Below are positions 1 through 7,515 of a DNA stretch of 64,000 nucleotides, one piece after another. The DNA lies in contig NZ_SLVP01000005.1 of assembly GCF_004345425.1 (NCBI RefSeq), positions 1 to 64,000 of the forward strand, written 5' to 3'. Within the stretch, counting starts at the first letter, position 1; every line of letters begins with the position of its first letter. The position numbers and the translations under genes are program-made. This DNA is from Paenibacillus sp. BK033 (lineage in GTDB: Bacteria > Bacillota > Bacilli > Paenibacillales > Paenibacillaceae). The notes under the pieces were generated by a model. That model did no database searches. It had not been told where the DNA came from and saw only the letters and a list, made by a program, of their open reading frames with translations.

Positions 1-94
1 AAGACCCCTTGAAGACGACGAGGTTGATAGGTTCGGGGTGGAAGCACAGCAATGTGTGGAGCTGACGAATACTAATCGGTCGAGGGCTTATCCT
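1..94 (+). rRNA. 23S ribosomal RNA, 3' end (partial)
   Basis: The window opens inside a large-subunit rRNA. The segment around 66-92 carries the conserved 3' end of bacterial 23S rRNA (GACTAATCGGTCGAGGGC), and the preceding bases match the last helices of domain VI. The exact 3' end is placed by eye. The spacer that follows (about 96-258) has short dyads such as CGTTTCC/GGAAACG at 99-115, probably rRNA processing stems. No 5S rRNA sequence follows. Confidence 0.93.
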
Positions 95-259
95 ACAACG
101 TTTCCGAAGGAAACGTACTTCGGAAGCATAAACTTGGATACCCCACAAAGTGAAGCAAATGCTTCGGAGTTACTTCCGAGTACTTTGCAGGGGCCCCATA
201 AATGACTTAAGGAATTCAAACTTTCGCATCCAGTTTTCAAGGTGTAAATATACCTTTAT

Positions 260-335
<76 letters not shown>

Positions 336-347
336 TTATCAAGTATA

Positions 348-376
348 ATTCCGATCAACTATGATCGGATTTTTTG
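348..376 (+). terminator. Rho-independent terminator of rRNA-tRNA operon
   Basis: A perfect hairpin CCGATCA-ACTA-TGATCGG at 351-368 is followed by a run of T. It sits just after the tRNA-Thr CCA end, as expected for the end of an rRNA transcription unit. Confidence 0.85.
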
Positions 377-420
377 TTATTTTAATAGTTGTAACCGAGT
401 AAAACAGTTTATTGTTCGAA

Positions 421-460
421 AAAACAGCGGGTCGCTTTGCAAAGCGATCCGCTGTTTTTA
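421..460 (-). terminator. Terminator of the Dabb-domain gene
   Basis: A long stem AACAGCGG..TCGCTTTG / CAAAGCGA..CCGCTGTT with one mismatch. Read on the minus strand it ends in a T run and lies just past the stop codon of the gene ending at 463. The plus-strand side also has TTTTT, so it may work in both directions. Confidence 0.8.
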
Positions 461-462
461 GG

Positions 463-756
463 TTACACTTCGATATTCGCTGCTATGCTGTCCTCACGGC
501 CATACTCGCGGATAAGCGCTGCTACAGCTTGGTGTTGCGGGTTAGGGCCATAAGCCTCTAACGCAGCTTTATCTTCGAATCTGACGCGAAGGACCAGCTG
601 GTAGCCTTTGTTGTTATCCGAGAAATTAATGCCGGCATTAATTTCAACGACACCTGTCAAATGTTGTTTCAGCGCCTTAAAGCGATCTACGATCTCTTGG
701 AGCTGTTCGTTGGTTGTTTGCTCTCCGAATTTCACCAAAATAGTACGATCAATCAT
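463..756 (-). CDS. Dabb-family (stress-responsive A/B barrel) protein
   Basis: A 97-residue protein starting MIDRTILVKFGE. The alternation of beta strands and the central run with GVVEINAGINFSDNNKGYQLVLRVRFED, followed by a helix ending in YGPNPQHQAV, is typical of Dabb dimeric alpha-beta barrel proteins. These small cytoplasmic proteins are linked to stress or polyketide-type chemistry, and their substrates are mostly unknown. The open frame extends to 837. I start at 756 because AGAGAGG lies about 7 bases upstream and the fold begins there. It is monocistronic, with its own terminator downstream. The specific function is unknown. Confidence 0.85.
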   Translation of the reverse strand: MIDRTILVKFGEQTTNEQLQEIVDRFKALKQHLTGVVEINAGINFSDNNKGYQLVLRVRFEDKAALEAYGPNPQHQAVAALIREYGREDSIAANIEV

Positions 757-994
757 GTTGTAACCTCTCTCTTCATCAAAATCTCTAGCCTTATGCAATA
801 TAGCATGAAATGGGAATGCATTTCTAGTTCTTTTCAATAACCAAGCTCTTTAATCGGTATACACAAGCTTTGGTCTGCTAGAATACGAGTTTGAAGTTTT
901 GCGTGCATGGTGCATTCAGATGTGTTAATCTTGTTTTTACTGGAAAAATGTTGAAGTCAATAGAGGGTCAACTCTTAAATTCGGGAGTGAGAGG

Positions 995-1198
995 ATGAAA
1001 TGGAGAAGGCTGTTGAGTATTCTGTTTATTTCAGGATTTGTGGTTTCATTAATCCCTTTGCTATTTCTTATAGTGGAAGATAAGAATAATGCTTATTTTA
1101 GCGGAGTGATGTTCCTGGCAGTTGTTTTCTTTTTTCTGGCGGTGAGCAATTCTGTTACCTACTATATGATTAAGATTAGGGAAATGAAGAGGAGATGA
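995..1198 (+). CDS. Small two-helix membrane protein
   Basis: A 67-residue protein with a basic N-terminus (MKWRRL), a hydrophobic segment at about residues 6-27, a short polar loop (EDKNN) and a second hydrophobic segment at about 34-57, ending in a basic tail (KIREMKRR). This predicts a two-pass membrane protein. The start is preceded by GGGAGTGAGAGG. The stop lies 8 bases before the next gene, so cotranscription with the short-chain dehydrogenase is likely. I do not recognise the family. Confidence 0.75.
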   Translation: MKWRRLLSILFISGFVVSLIPLLFLIVEDKNNAYFSGVMFLAVVFFFLAVSNSVTYYMIKIREMKRR

Positions 1199-1205
1199 GA
1201 TTATC

Positions 1206-1961
1206 ATGCCTAATCATGTTTGCATCATTACAGGAGTATCCAGCGGACTTGGAGCTGAGCTCGCTAATAACCTTCTAGAGGATGGGAACACGGTTATCGG
1301 TTTATCCCGCACGAATAATGAGGTAATTGGCAAAGACGCTGCAGCAGGAAAATACTACTTTTATCCTGTTGATCTCACTCATTTGGAGAATATTAAAACT
1401 GTAGTACAAAATCTTATTTCGGCTATTAATCAATATGACCTCGATTCTATAACCCTGATTAATAATGCGGCTTCAGTAACGCCATTAAAAGAGATTCATC
1501 TTTGCTCGGATGAGGAAATCATGAAAAATATACAACTCAACCTTGTGGCTCCGATGCTTCTTACCTCGACTTTTATTCGGTTGACCTCGGATTGGCGTGT
1601 TGGAAGAAAAATCGTAAATATATTATCCGGATCCGGAGAGTATCCTGCACCAAGCATGAGTCTCTATTGCTCGGCCAAAGCCGCGATGAATATGTTTTCC
1701 CAATGTATAGGAATGGAGCAAGATCAGGGTCAGGCGGCAAATAAAGTTCAAATTTATGCAGTTGACCCAGGGATGATGGACACACCAATGCAGCAGACAG
1801 CACGAGAGTCCGATACGGCATTAGCGAAATATTTTGCGGATCAGAAGGCAGAAGGGAATTTAATGGATCCAGCTAACGTAGCCAACCAAATCATTAAATT
1901 ACTCCGTACATCTGTTTCTGTTAATGGTGGTTTATATCCGGCATGCGAATTGGAGGAATGA
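1206..1961 (+). CDS. SDR-family oxidoreductase, benzil-reductase (YueD)-like
   Basis: A 251-residue classical short-chain dehydrogenase/reductase. Visible motifs: the nucleotide-binding TGVSSGLG at residues 9-16, the structural LINNAAS near 93-99, the catalytic SG..YCSAKAAM region (Tyr-x-x-x-Lys) at about 156-165, and PGMMDT after the catalytic helix. The pattern of TLINNA, VTPLK, NL.APMLL, YCSAKA and G.EQ resembles Bacillus YueD ((S)-benzoin-forming benzil reductase, NADPH-dependent). The true substrate is an inference. It follows a tiny membrane-protein gene, and its stop lies 4 bases before the methyltransferase start. Confidence 0.88.
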   Translation: MPNHVCIITGVSSGLGAELANNLLEDGNTVIGLSRTNNEVIGKDAAAGKYYFYPVDLTHLENIKTVVQNLISAINQYDLDSITLINNAASVTPLKEIHLCSDEEIMKNIQLNLVAPMLLTSTFIRLTSDWRVGRKIVNILSGSGEYPAPSMSLYCSAKAAMNMFSQCIGMEQDQGQAANKVQIYAVDPGMMDTPMQQTARESDTALAKYFADQKAEGNLMDPANVANQIIKLLRTSVSVNGGLYPACELEE

Positions 1962-1965
1962 TCAG

Positions 1966-2766
1966 ATGAACAGCGAGAATAAGGTGAAGAACAGCTGGAA
2001 CGAGTGGTCAGATACTTGGTATTTGAAATATAGAACCGAAGAGGCGATAGCAAAAATCATATCGGTTCCTGCATCCGCTTTCCATCCAACGACATATGGC
2101 ATGATTAGAGAGGCCTTCCCGGACTTAACAGGAAAACGGGTATTGGTTCCTTCGAGCGGAGATAATCATGCGGTTTTTGCTTTTCATTTATTGGGAGCTC
2201 GAGTCACTTCCAGTGATATTTCCGATAAACAAATAGAGAACGCTTCCATTATTGCCAAGCAACAGGGCTGGGACATAGAGTTCATATGCGAAGATACGAT
2301 GTCGTTGTCGCAACTTCCAAGCGAAGAATACGATTTCGTCTATACTTCAAATGGCGTTCACGTTTGGATCCATGATCTAAAGTCCATGTACAATAATGTT
2401 AGCAGGGTTCTGAAGAGAAACGGAATCTATATCATGCACGATATCCATCCATTTATGCGGCCGTTTGGAATTAAGGCAAAAGAAGCTCTCACTGTAAAAA
2501 AGCCTTATCACCTAACGGGGCCCTTTGGAGAAGTGCCAACCTACGGCTGGAGAATTCAGGATATATTGAATGCTGTTGTTTGCGCCAGCCTTCATATCAA
2601 GCATATCGAAGAGATGTATGCGGAGAACGGTTGGTTCTGGGTCGATGATTCAGAGAACGAAGGCGATAATTTAACCGCTGAACAAATAGATAGCTACTCC
2701 AATTGGCATGACAATCCTTCGGCTGCGCTTCCTCAATGGCTCGCGTTAAAGGCCGTTAAATACTAA
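1966..2766 (+). CDS. Class I SAM-dependent methyltransferase
   Basis: A 266-residue protein starting MNSENKVKNSWNEWSDTWY. The SAM-binding region RVLVPSSGDNHAVFAFHLLG at about residues 57-76 replaces the usual GxGxG loop with SSGDN. Acidic residues follow at the end of strand 2 (TSSDIS), and a YDFVYTSNGVH motif-IV-like strand lies near 120. The ATG at 1966 follows GGAGG (1952-1956), whereas an in-frame start at 1924 lies inside the upstream gene without a ribosome binding site. It is last in a probable three-gene unit. Substrate unknown. Confidence 0.88.
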   Translation: MNSENKVKNSWNEWSDTWYLKYRTEEAIAKIISVPASAFHPTTYGMIREAFPDLTGKRVLVPSSGDNHAVFAFHLLGARVTSSDISDKQIENASIIAKQQGWDIEFICEDTMSLSQLPSEEYDFVYTSNGVHVWIHDLKSMYNNVSRVLKRNGIYIMHDIHPFMRPFGIKAKEALTVKKPYHLTGPFGEVPTYGWRIQDILNAVVCASLHIKHIEEMYAENGWFWVDDSENEGDNLTAEQIDSYSNWHDNPSAALPQWLALKAVKY

Positions 2767-2917
2767 AAGCAGAACTGTTTACAAATGTAATTGTATGGAG
2801 AATTATTATTCATGCTTATGCCTTTAATTGGTGTATGGCCAATAGACAAACGAAGCGGCGGAATTCATATAGAGTAATTTAGAAGATCATAACACAATTC
2901 CGAAGAAATGCAAACAC

Positions 2918-2946
2918 TTGTTCCCTTTTTGTTTTCATGCTATTAT
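2918..2946 (+). promoter_or_regulatory. Probable sigma-A promoter for the pentapeptide-repeat gene
   Basis: TTGTTC (2918-2923), a 17-base spacer, then TATTAT (2941-2946), about 70 bases upstream of the start at 3017. The rest of the AT-rich gap 2767-2917 shows no ORF with a ribosome binding site and no clear terminator. Confidence 0.5.
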
Positions 2947-3016
2947 TTGGGTAATAAAGGCAGAATTTGTACCGACTTACCTGTTTGAATAACTATTTGT
3001 TGGAGGAGATCTGAGG

Positions 3017-3487
3017 ATGAGCTTAAAGGTTGGGCCGTATGATCTGCGGCAATCGGATATTTCAGGTGCGAAGTGGCAGGAGGTTCGCGCGGAAGAGCTG
3101 GTAATCGATAATGTCAGCCTGGCAAGAACTTCGATTAATAACGTAAATATGAGCGCCATGAAATTGAATGATGTGAATATGAGTGATTTTCAAATTACGG
3201 ATGCGAACATGACTGGGGTAAGTATTAAGCTTGCAAATATCAGTCAGGCCAGCATTGATCATGTCTATCTGATTGGCACTAAGTTTACGAATGTCGTTCT
3301 ACCGAATGAAGGCGAGCCGCAATACAAACCGGATGGACAATATGAACCAACCACTTTTAAAAGCTGCAATCTCTCGAAATCCCAGTTCAATGCCTGCGAT
3401 TTATCCAATGTAACGATTGATAACTGCAATATTGATGGTTTGCGAATCAATGGAATTCTGATATCGGATCTGCTTAAGGATCAGTAG
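3017..3487 (+). CDS. Pentapeptide repeat-containing protein
   Basis: A 156-residue protein built largely from A(N/D)LXX-like pentapeptides, for example DVNMS, DANMT, LANIS, SCNLS, ACDLS and NCNID. This predicts a right-handed quadrilateral beta helix in two blocks (about residues 30-95 and 112-145), separated by a proline-rich interruption (NEGEPQYKPDGQYEP). Such proteins are cytoplasmic; some mimic DNA and protect gyrase, most have no known role. The start follows GGAGGAGATCTGAGG. VOC-family genes lie downstream in the same direction. Confidence 0.88.
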   Translation: MSLKVGPYDLRQSDISGAKWQEVRAEELVIDNVSLARTSINNVNMSAMKLNDVNMSDFQITDANMTGVSIKLANISQASIDHVYLIGTKFTNVVLPNEGEPQYKPDGQYEPTTFKSCNLSKSQFNACDLSNVTIDNCNIDGLRINGILISDLLKDQ

Positions 3488-3511
3488 ATCAATCGTCGGG
3501 AGGTCAATCTC

Positions 3512-3976
3512 ATGAGCGAACAAGTGCTTGAAGAAGAGAAGGGCAAGTCCAGAGTTAAGCTCGGGAAGACTATTCAGGTTCGATTAGTATCGGATCTGGT
3601 TAAGTCGCAAGCGTATTATCGCGATTGCTTAGGATTTTCGATTGATGATTGGGGACATGCGGAGCGTGACGAGGTCTGTTTTATCCTTCAACAAGCTGTC
3701 TCCGGAGAAGATGTTAAACCGAATGCCGTCTCAGCCAAGCGTCACAGTTATCCAACGGAATGGGAAGGGCCGGATTATGGCTGGGATACCTATATCCATA
3801 TGGGCTGGGAAGAATTCGACGAATACGTGGAAGAGGTCCGTACTAGAGGCGGGATGATCGGAGTTGAAGCCTTTATTGGCGAGCATGGGGGCTGGGAATT
3901 CAAGAATGCCCATCTCCATGATCCTGATCAATACAATATTGTCCTTGGCGCAATGCGAAAAAAAGTTTATACATGA
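3512..3976 (+). CDS. VOC (glyoxalase/bleomycin-resistance fold) family protein
   Basis: A 154-residue single-domain protein. After a short polar leader, the vicinal-oxygen-chelate fold begins at IQVRLVSDLVKSQAYYRDCLGF (beta strand then helix, about residues 21-42) and continues to a C-terminal HLHDPDQYNIVLG strand. Candidate metal ligands are His 98 region (YIHMGWEE) and Glu/His residues near the C-terminus. GGGAGG precedes the start. It could be a lyase, an isomerase or an antibiotic-binding protein, and the sequence does not decide. A VOC remnant and another VOC gene lie downstream. Confidence 0.82.
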   Translation: MSEQVLEEEKGKSRVKLGKTIQVRLVSDLVKSQAYYRDCLGFSIDDWGHAERDEVCFILQQAVSGEDVKPNAVSAKRHSYPTEWEGPDYGWDTYIHMGWEEFDEYVEEVRTRGGMIGVEAFIGEHGGWEFKNAHLHDPDQYNIVLGAMRKKVYT

Positions 3977-3994
3977 GAAGAAAGCAGGACGTTT

Positions 3995-4102
3995 ATGAAT
4001 CCTATTTCTAATAGAATCAATAGTATCTTTATACCGGTAAGCAGTATTGAACATGTCCGCGACTGGTATTGCAATATGCTATATGACCGAGAATTTTTAT
4101 AA
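3995..4102 (+). pseudogene. Truncated VOC-family gene remnant
   Basis: A 35-codon ORF translates to MNPISNRINSIFIPVSSIEH followed by VRDWYCNMLYDREFL and then a stop. The beta-strand/helix pattern with FIPVSSIE and RDWYCNML is the start of a VOC-fold protein, but the remaining 80-100 residues are missing and no other frame continues it clearly. It lies between two intact VOC genes, so it is probably the decayed start of a third paralogue. A ribosome binding site (GAAAGCAGGACG) is weak. Confidence 0.6.
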
Positions 4103-4193
4103 AGCACCGGCATCTAAAAACCATACAGGGGAAATTAACAAGCATTCGATTACTCAGTATGACATTCGCCCTTATGAAATAAAGGAGAGAGGC

Positions 4194-4568
4194 ATGATGA
4201 AGTTTGAACAGCTGGTACCTATTCTTCGTATATTTGACGAGGCAAAAGCAAGGGAGTTTTATTTGGACTTTTTAGACTTCACCGTGGATTGGGAGCATCG
4301 TTTTGAACCGGAAATGCCACTGTATATGCAGATTTCAAGGGGGAGAATAAGACTGCATTTGAGCGAACATTACGGAGACTGTAGTCCGGGTTCGGCTGTT
4401 CGCATTGAAATGACCGGAATAAGGGAATTACATCACGAATTATTGGACAAGAATTATAAATATGCAAGACCCGGACTGGAAGAAACGCCGTGGAACACGC
4501 TGGAATGCAGAATCGGCGACCCGTTCGGGAACCGGATTGTGTTCTGTGAGTCGACGTTAGACAAGTAG
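4194..4568 (+). CDS. Glyoxalase-superfamily (bleomycin-resistance-like) protein
   Basis: A 124-residue protein starting MMKFEQLVPILRIFDEAKAR. It shows features of a short VOC subfamily: REFYLDFLDFTVDWEHRFE, then PLYMQISRGRIRLHLSEHYGD, and a C-terminal RIGDPFGNRIVFCE. The frame is open back to 4047, but AAAGGAGAGAGG sits directly before the ATG pair at 4194/4197, which decides the start. Bleomycin-binding proteins and uncharacterised relatives share this pattern, and resistance is not proven. Its TAG stop forms part of the AGGAGG that precedes the next small ORF. Confidence 0.85.
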   Translation: MMKFEQLVPILRIFDEAKAREFYLDFLDFTVDWEHRFEPEMPLYMQISRGRIRLHLSEHYGDCSPGSAVRIEMTGIRELHHELLDKNYKYARPGLEETPWNTLECRIGDPFGNRIVFCESTLDK

Positions 4569-4580
4569 GAGGCGCTGAGA

Positions 4581-4763
4581 ATAAGGTTACTTCTAGGTGT
4601 TGTACTGCTAATCGTATTCCTTCTAGTCACTTTCTTTGGACTTGGCCCCGTATTGTTTGCGGACGGGAGCAAGTCGGAAAGAATGGTTACGCTTGGAATA
4701 GTCCTCCTAATTTATGTTGCCATTGCGATCGCTGCCTGCTTCTTATTCCGGAAGAAGCGGTAA
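4581..4763 (+). CDS. Small two-helix membrane protein with apparent ATA start
   Basis: An unbroken 60-codon frame follows the TAG of the preceding gene in the same frame. It encodes a hydrophobic stretch (LLLGVVLLIVFLLVTFFGLG), a polar loop (DGSKSERM) and a second hydrophobic stretch (LGIVLLIYVAIAIAACFLF), ending in RKKR: a typical two-pass membrane protein with a positive-inside tail. AGGAGG at 4567-4572 lies exactly 8 bases before ATA (4581). The only internal ATG would remove the first helix. Either ATA is a rare non-canonical start or the original ATG has mutated. Confidence 0.55.
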   Translation: MRLLLGVVLLIVFLLVTFFGLGPVLFADGSKSERMVTLGIVLLIYVAIAIAACFLFRKKR

Positions 4764-4873
4764 GACGCCAAACGAAGGTCCAAGCTCTATTCAAAACCTG
4801 TCATATTTCTCCTAATTTTCCGCATACGAATAGTGAGTTGATGTAATGTGCTGGGAAAGGGGACCAAAGGCGA

Positions 4874-6988
4874 ATGGACTGGATCAATGACCAGATTATC
4901 CGATTGGCACAATCTTCACTGCCTCCGGGGGCGGAGCTAGTCATGATGGAGGATCCTCCTAACGAATACGCGATTTATCCCCAGGATTTAAGCGGGGATG
5001 GCGTTCCGGAGCTAACGGTTGTGTATCGCTGGCAGGATGAGCTTTATGTTCATATTTTGCAATACCGTCATATCGGATGGACGATTGCTACAGCTGCGAA
5101 GGGCGAAGGTTATAGTGTTGCTGAGCTAACTGCTGCTCCCGTAACTAGCCGGATGGTTAATAATCTTATTATTAATTGGCGGACTGGGGAAGAACAGACG
5201 AGGCGCGCGGTCTATGAATGGAGTCCTATAGGTTTTCGGAATATTGTACCTGATGAACGGACTCTGGAGACTAGAGCGATTTCTCATTATCCGGGATCAG
5301 AAAAAACGACTAGCGGAACGAGATGGGGCTATATTAATGGAATCGGCACGATGGTGATACCGCCGCGCTTTGACCGTGCAGAGGATTTTCAGACGAATGG
5401 GCTTGCTATAGTAAGTGCGGATAATGGGAATGGCCTGATTAACACAACAGGTGCTTATTTTGTCAGACCCGTTTATAGCTATATTGCACCTTTCTCGGAA
5501 GGAAGAGCGGTTGTTATAGACGACAAGGGCAAATACAGGCTGCTTAATGATTCGGGAGCTATCGTTACAAGCAATGGCTATTCCTATATGGCAGATATGC
5601 ATGACGGAAGAGCGATGGTAAACAACCAGCTGGAAGGCGGAAAAATCGTCTATGGCTACATTGACCGGTCGGGCAAGGAGGTTATACCCCTTCGTTATGA
5701 AGATGCCACCGATTTCTCCAATAGGCATGCCGTCGTAAAAATGAAGGACAATGATTATGCTTTAATCCGTCATGACGGTTCCAAGGAAGCAGAATATCAT
5801 TATCCGTTTGTAGGGGTTCTGGGGGATGGATTATTGCCTTTCCAACAGACGGCGAATGGGAAATATGGCTACATCAACGAGAAAGGCACGGTAAAGATTC
5901 AGCCGACCTATTCTATGGCATTTCCGTTTCAGAATGGCCGGGCAATCGTGAATAACGCGGAGGATTTTGGCTCGGAATACGGCGTGATTGACACAAAAGG
6001 AAATCTGGTTATACAAACGATTTATAACGATATCATGGCAATTGGCCAGCAGCGGTATGCGGTAGGGAAAGCGATTGATCCGGATCAACCGTTCCTTGGC
6101 TCGTTGTATGCGATCTTCGATTCCGATGGCAAACGATTGTCGGAATTTGTCTACACGGACGTGCAGCCGTATCGAAAAGGCCTCGCTTCCGCCAGCAACG
6201 GCAAGACGACCTTCTTCATTAACACCAGCGGCAATCCGGCTCCCGGCTATCCGCAGTTCCAAGGAAGCGGTACTTTGAAGCTCGAGGATGACTTGATACA
6301 GGTAAATATTGACCAAAGGATTAAATACGCCAACCGTAACGGACGTATCGTATGGGAGCCTAACACGGTCATTCCGCTTCGCTTGCCTTATCTCGTAAGA
6401 GAGCATAAATATAAGCCGAATAAGGACTATGTCGTCTATTATCCCGCAGTTGAAGGGATCGCCGATCATGCAGCGCAGGAGCGGTTGAACGAAACGCTTA
6501 AGGTAATGTCGCAGGTCAAGCCGATCCCTGGCGATGAGCAGCTTGGTTATACGTATAGCGGGGATTACGAAGTGACGTTGTTCAAGAAAAACCTGCTTGA
6601 GATTGAAATGACGGGCTATAATTATCCGGCTGGGGCAGCACATGGCATGCCAACGAAGGTCTATGCCCATATCGATGTGTCCAATGGAGACATGTATACG
6701 CTGAAGGATTTATTCAAACCTGGCAGTGACTACGTGAAGGTGCTGAGCGATCTCGTAGGGGAGCAAATCAAAACGGACCCTCAGTATGATTATGTTTTTC
6801 CGGATACGTATAAAGGCATCAAACCGGATCAACCGTTTTTCGTAACGCAGGATGCGCTGCATCTGTATTTCGAGCCTTATGAGATTGCGCCTTACGCAGC
6901 AGGCTTTCCTGAATTCAGAATCCCTTACTCGAAGATAATGAACATTATTGATGAGCGCGGCGATTTCTGGCGTTCGTTTCATCCATGA
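4874..6988 (+). CDS. WG-repeat protein with C-terminal DUF4163/DUF3298-like region
   Basis: A 704-residue protein. Residues about 1-110 form an N-terminal alpha/beta domain with the Ca-loop-like LSGDGVPELTVVYRW. About 150-480 are WG-type repeats recognised by units such as WGYINGIGTMVIPPRFDRAE, YGYIDRSGKEVIPLRYEDA and KYGYINEKGTVKIQP, predicting a beta-propeller-like scaffold. About 505-700 resemble the DUF4163 plus DUF3298 pair seen in PdaC/RsiV-type envelope proteins (YPAVEGIADHAAQERLNETL; HIDVSNGDMYTLKDLFKPG). There is no signal peptide, which is odd for a protein with such C-terminal domains. The stop overlaps the convergent gene by 10 bases. Function unknown. Confidence 0.85.
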   Translation: MDWINDQIIRLAQSSLPPGAELVMMEDPPNEYAIYPQDLSGDGVPELTVVYRWQDELYVHILQYRHIGWTIATAAKGEGYSVAELTAAPVTSRMVNNLIINWRTGEEQTRRAVYEWSPIGFRNIVPDERTLETRAISHYPGSEKTTSGTRWGYINGIGTMVIPPRFDRAEDFQTNGLAIVSADNGNGLINTTGAYFVRPVYSYIAPFSEGRAVVIDDKGKYRLLNDSGAIVTSNGYSYMADMHDGRAMVNNQLEGGKIVYGYIDRSGKEVIPLRYEDATDFSNRHAVVKMKDNDYALIRHDGSKEAEYHYPFVGVLGDGLLPFQQTANGKYGYINEKGTVKIQPTYSMAFPFQNGRAIVNNAEDFGSEYGVIDTKGNLVIQTIYNDIMAIGQQRYAVGKAIDPDQPFLGSLYAIFDSDGKRLSEFVYTDVQPYRKGLASASNGKTTFFINTSGNPAPGYPQFQGSGTLKLEDDLIQVNIDQRIKYANRNGRIVWEPNTVIPLRLPYLVREHKYKPNKDYVVYYPAVEGIADHAAQERLNETLKVMSQVKPIPGDEQLGYTYSGDYEVTLFKKNLLEIEMTGYNYPAGAAHGMPTKVYAHIDVSNGDMYTLKDLFKPGSDYVKVLSDLVGEQIKTDPQYDYVFPDTYKGIKPDQPFFVTQDALHLYFEPYEIAPYAAGFPEFRIPYSKIMNIIDERGDFWRSFHP

Positions 6989-7389
6989 TGGCCGTTCACG
7001 AGAGCAAGTGCCACCCACAGTAAATGGTACATGTTAACGAATAAGTAGAGCAGGAATAGGATGACAGCGGAATAATGGATCCATAAGCGGGTACTTAACC
7101 GAGGATAAATACACAAAAAGAGAATGGGAAATAACAGCTTAACGCCATAGTAAGCGATAGAGTGCCAGTTATATAGCCAAGATACAAACGGATTCAGCTC
7201 GGTTATTAGCTTTAATCTTATTCCGATATCGGTAAATAAGGCATCAGTCAGACTGAAAAAAAGCAGCCATAGCAGCAGCCCTCTTATCGGCAGTCGAAGG
7301 ATGACGGACATTCCGGCACTTCCCATCCCATAGAAGAGTGTTATAGTGTTATGATACAATTTGTATCTACAATTAGCAAGCTGGCGCAT
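6979..7389 (-). CDS. DUF5658-family membrane protein
   Basis: A 136-residue protein with about four hydrophobic segments. The segment LFFSLTDALFTDIGIRLKLI followed by ELNPFVSWLY carries the D-x-x-x-T and E-x-N-P pattern I associate with DUF5658 integral membrane proteins. The frame is open to 7521, but AAGGAG 6 bases before the ATG at 7389 indicates the true start (MRQLANCRYK). It converges on the WG-repeat gene with a 10-base overlap and diverges from the helicase promoter. Function unknown. Confidence 0.8.
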   Translation of the reverse strand: MRQLANCRYKLYHNTITLFYGMGSAGMSVILRLPIRGLLLWLLFFSLTDALFTDIGIRLKLITELNPFVSWLYNWHSIAYYGVKLLFPILFLCIYPRLSTRLWIHYSAVILFLLYLFVNMYHLLWVALALVNGHHG

Positions 7390-7435
7390 GAAGGACTCCT
7401 TCTTCAGAAGGGGGATTTTATGCGCTGTTTTCGTT

Positions 7436-7465
7436 TTGGCGCTTGCCCGATTGTGCTGATATAAT
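7436..7465 (+). promoter_or_regulatory. Sigma-A promoter for the lhr-like helicase
   Basis: TTGGCG (7436-7441), an 18-base spacer, and a consensus TATAAT (7460-7465). Transcription would start near 7472, which fits a short leader before the ATG at 7516 and would nearly abolish a leader for the GTG at 7483. Confidence 0.6.
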
Positions 7466-7515
7466 ATAGTAGTAAAGGAATTGTGACCGACTATAATCAG
7501 ATGGAGCTGAAAGTC

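Noticed and set aside
5831..6670. 279-residue minus-strand ORF inside the WG-repeat gene
   Set aside because: Arg/Ile/Leu-rich shadow translation opposite a clearly coding, domain-bearing gene; no ribosome binding site.
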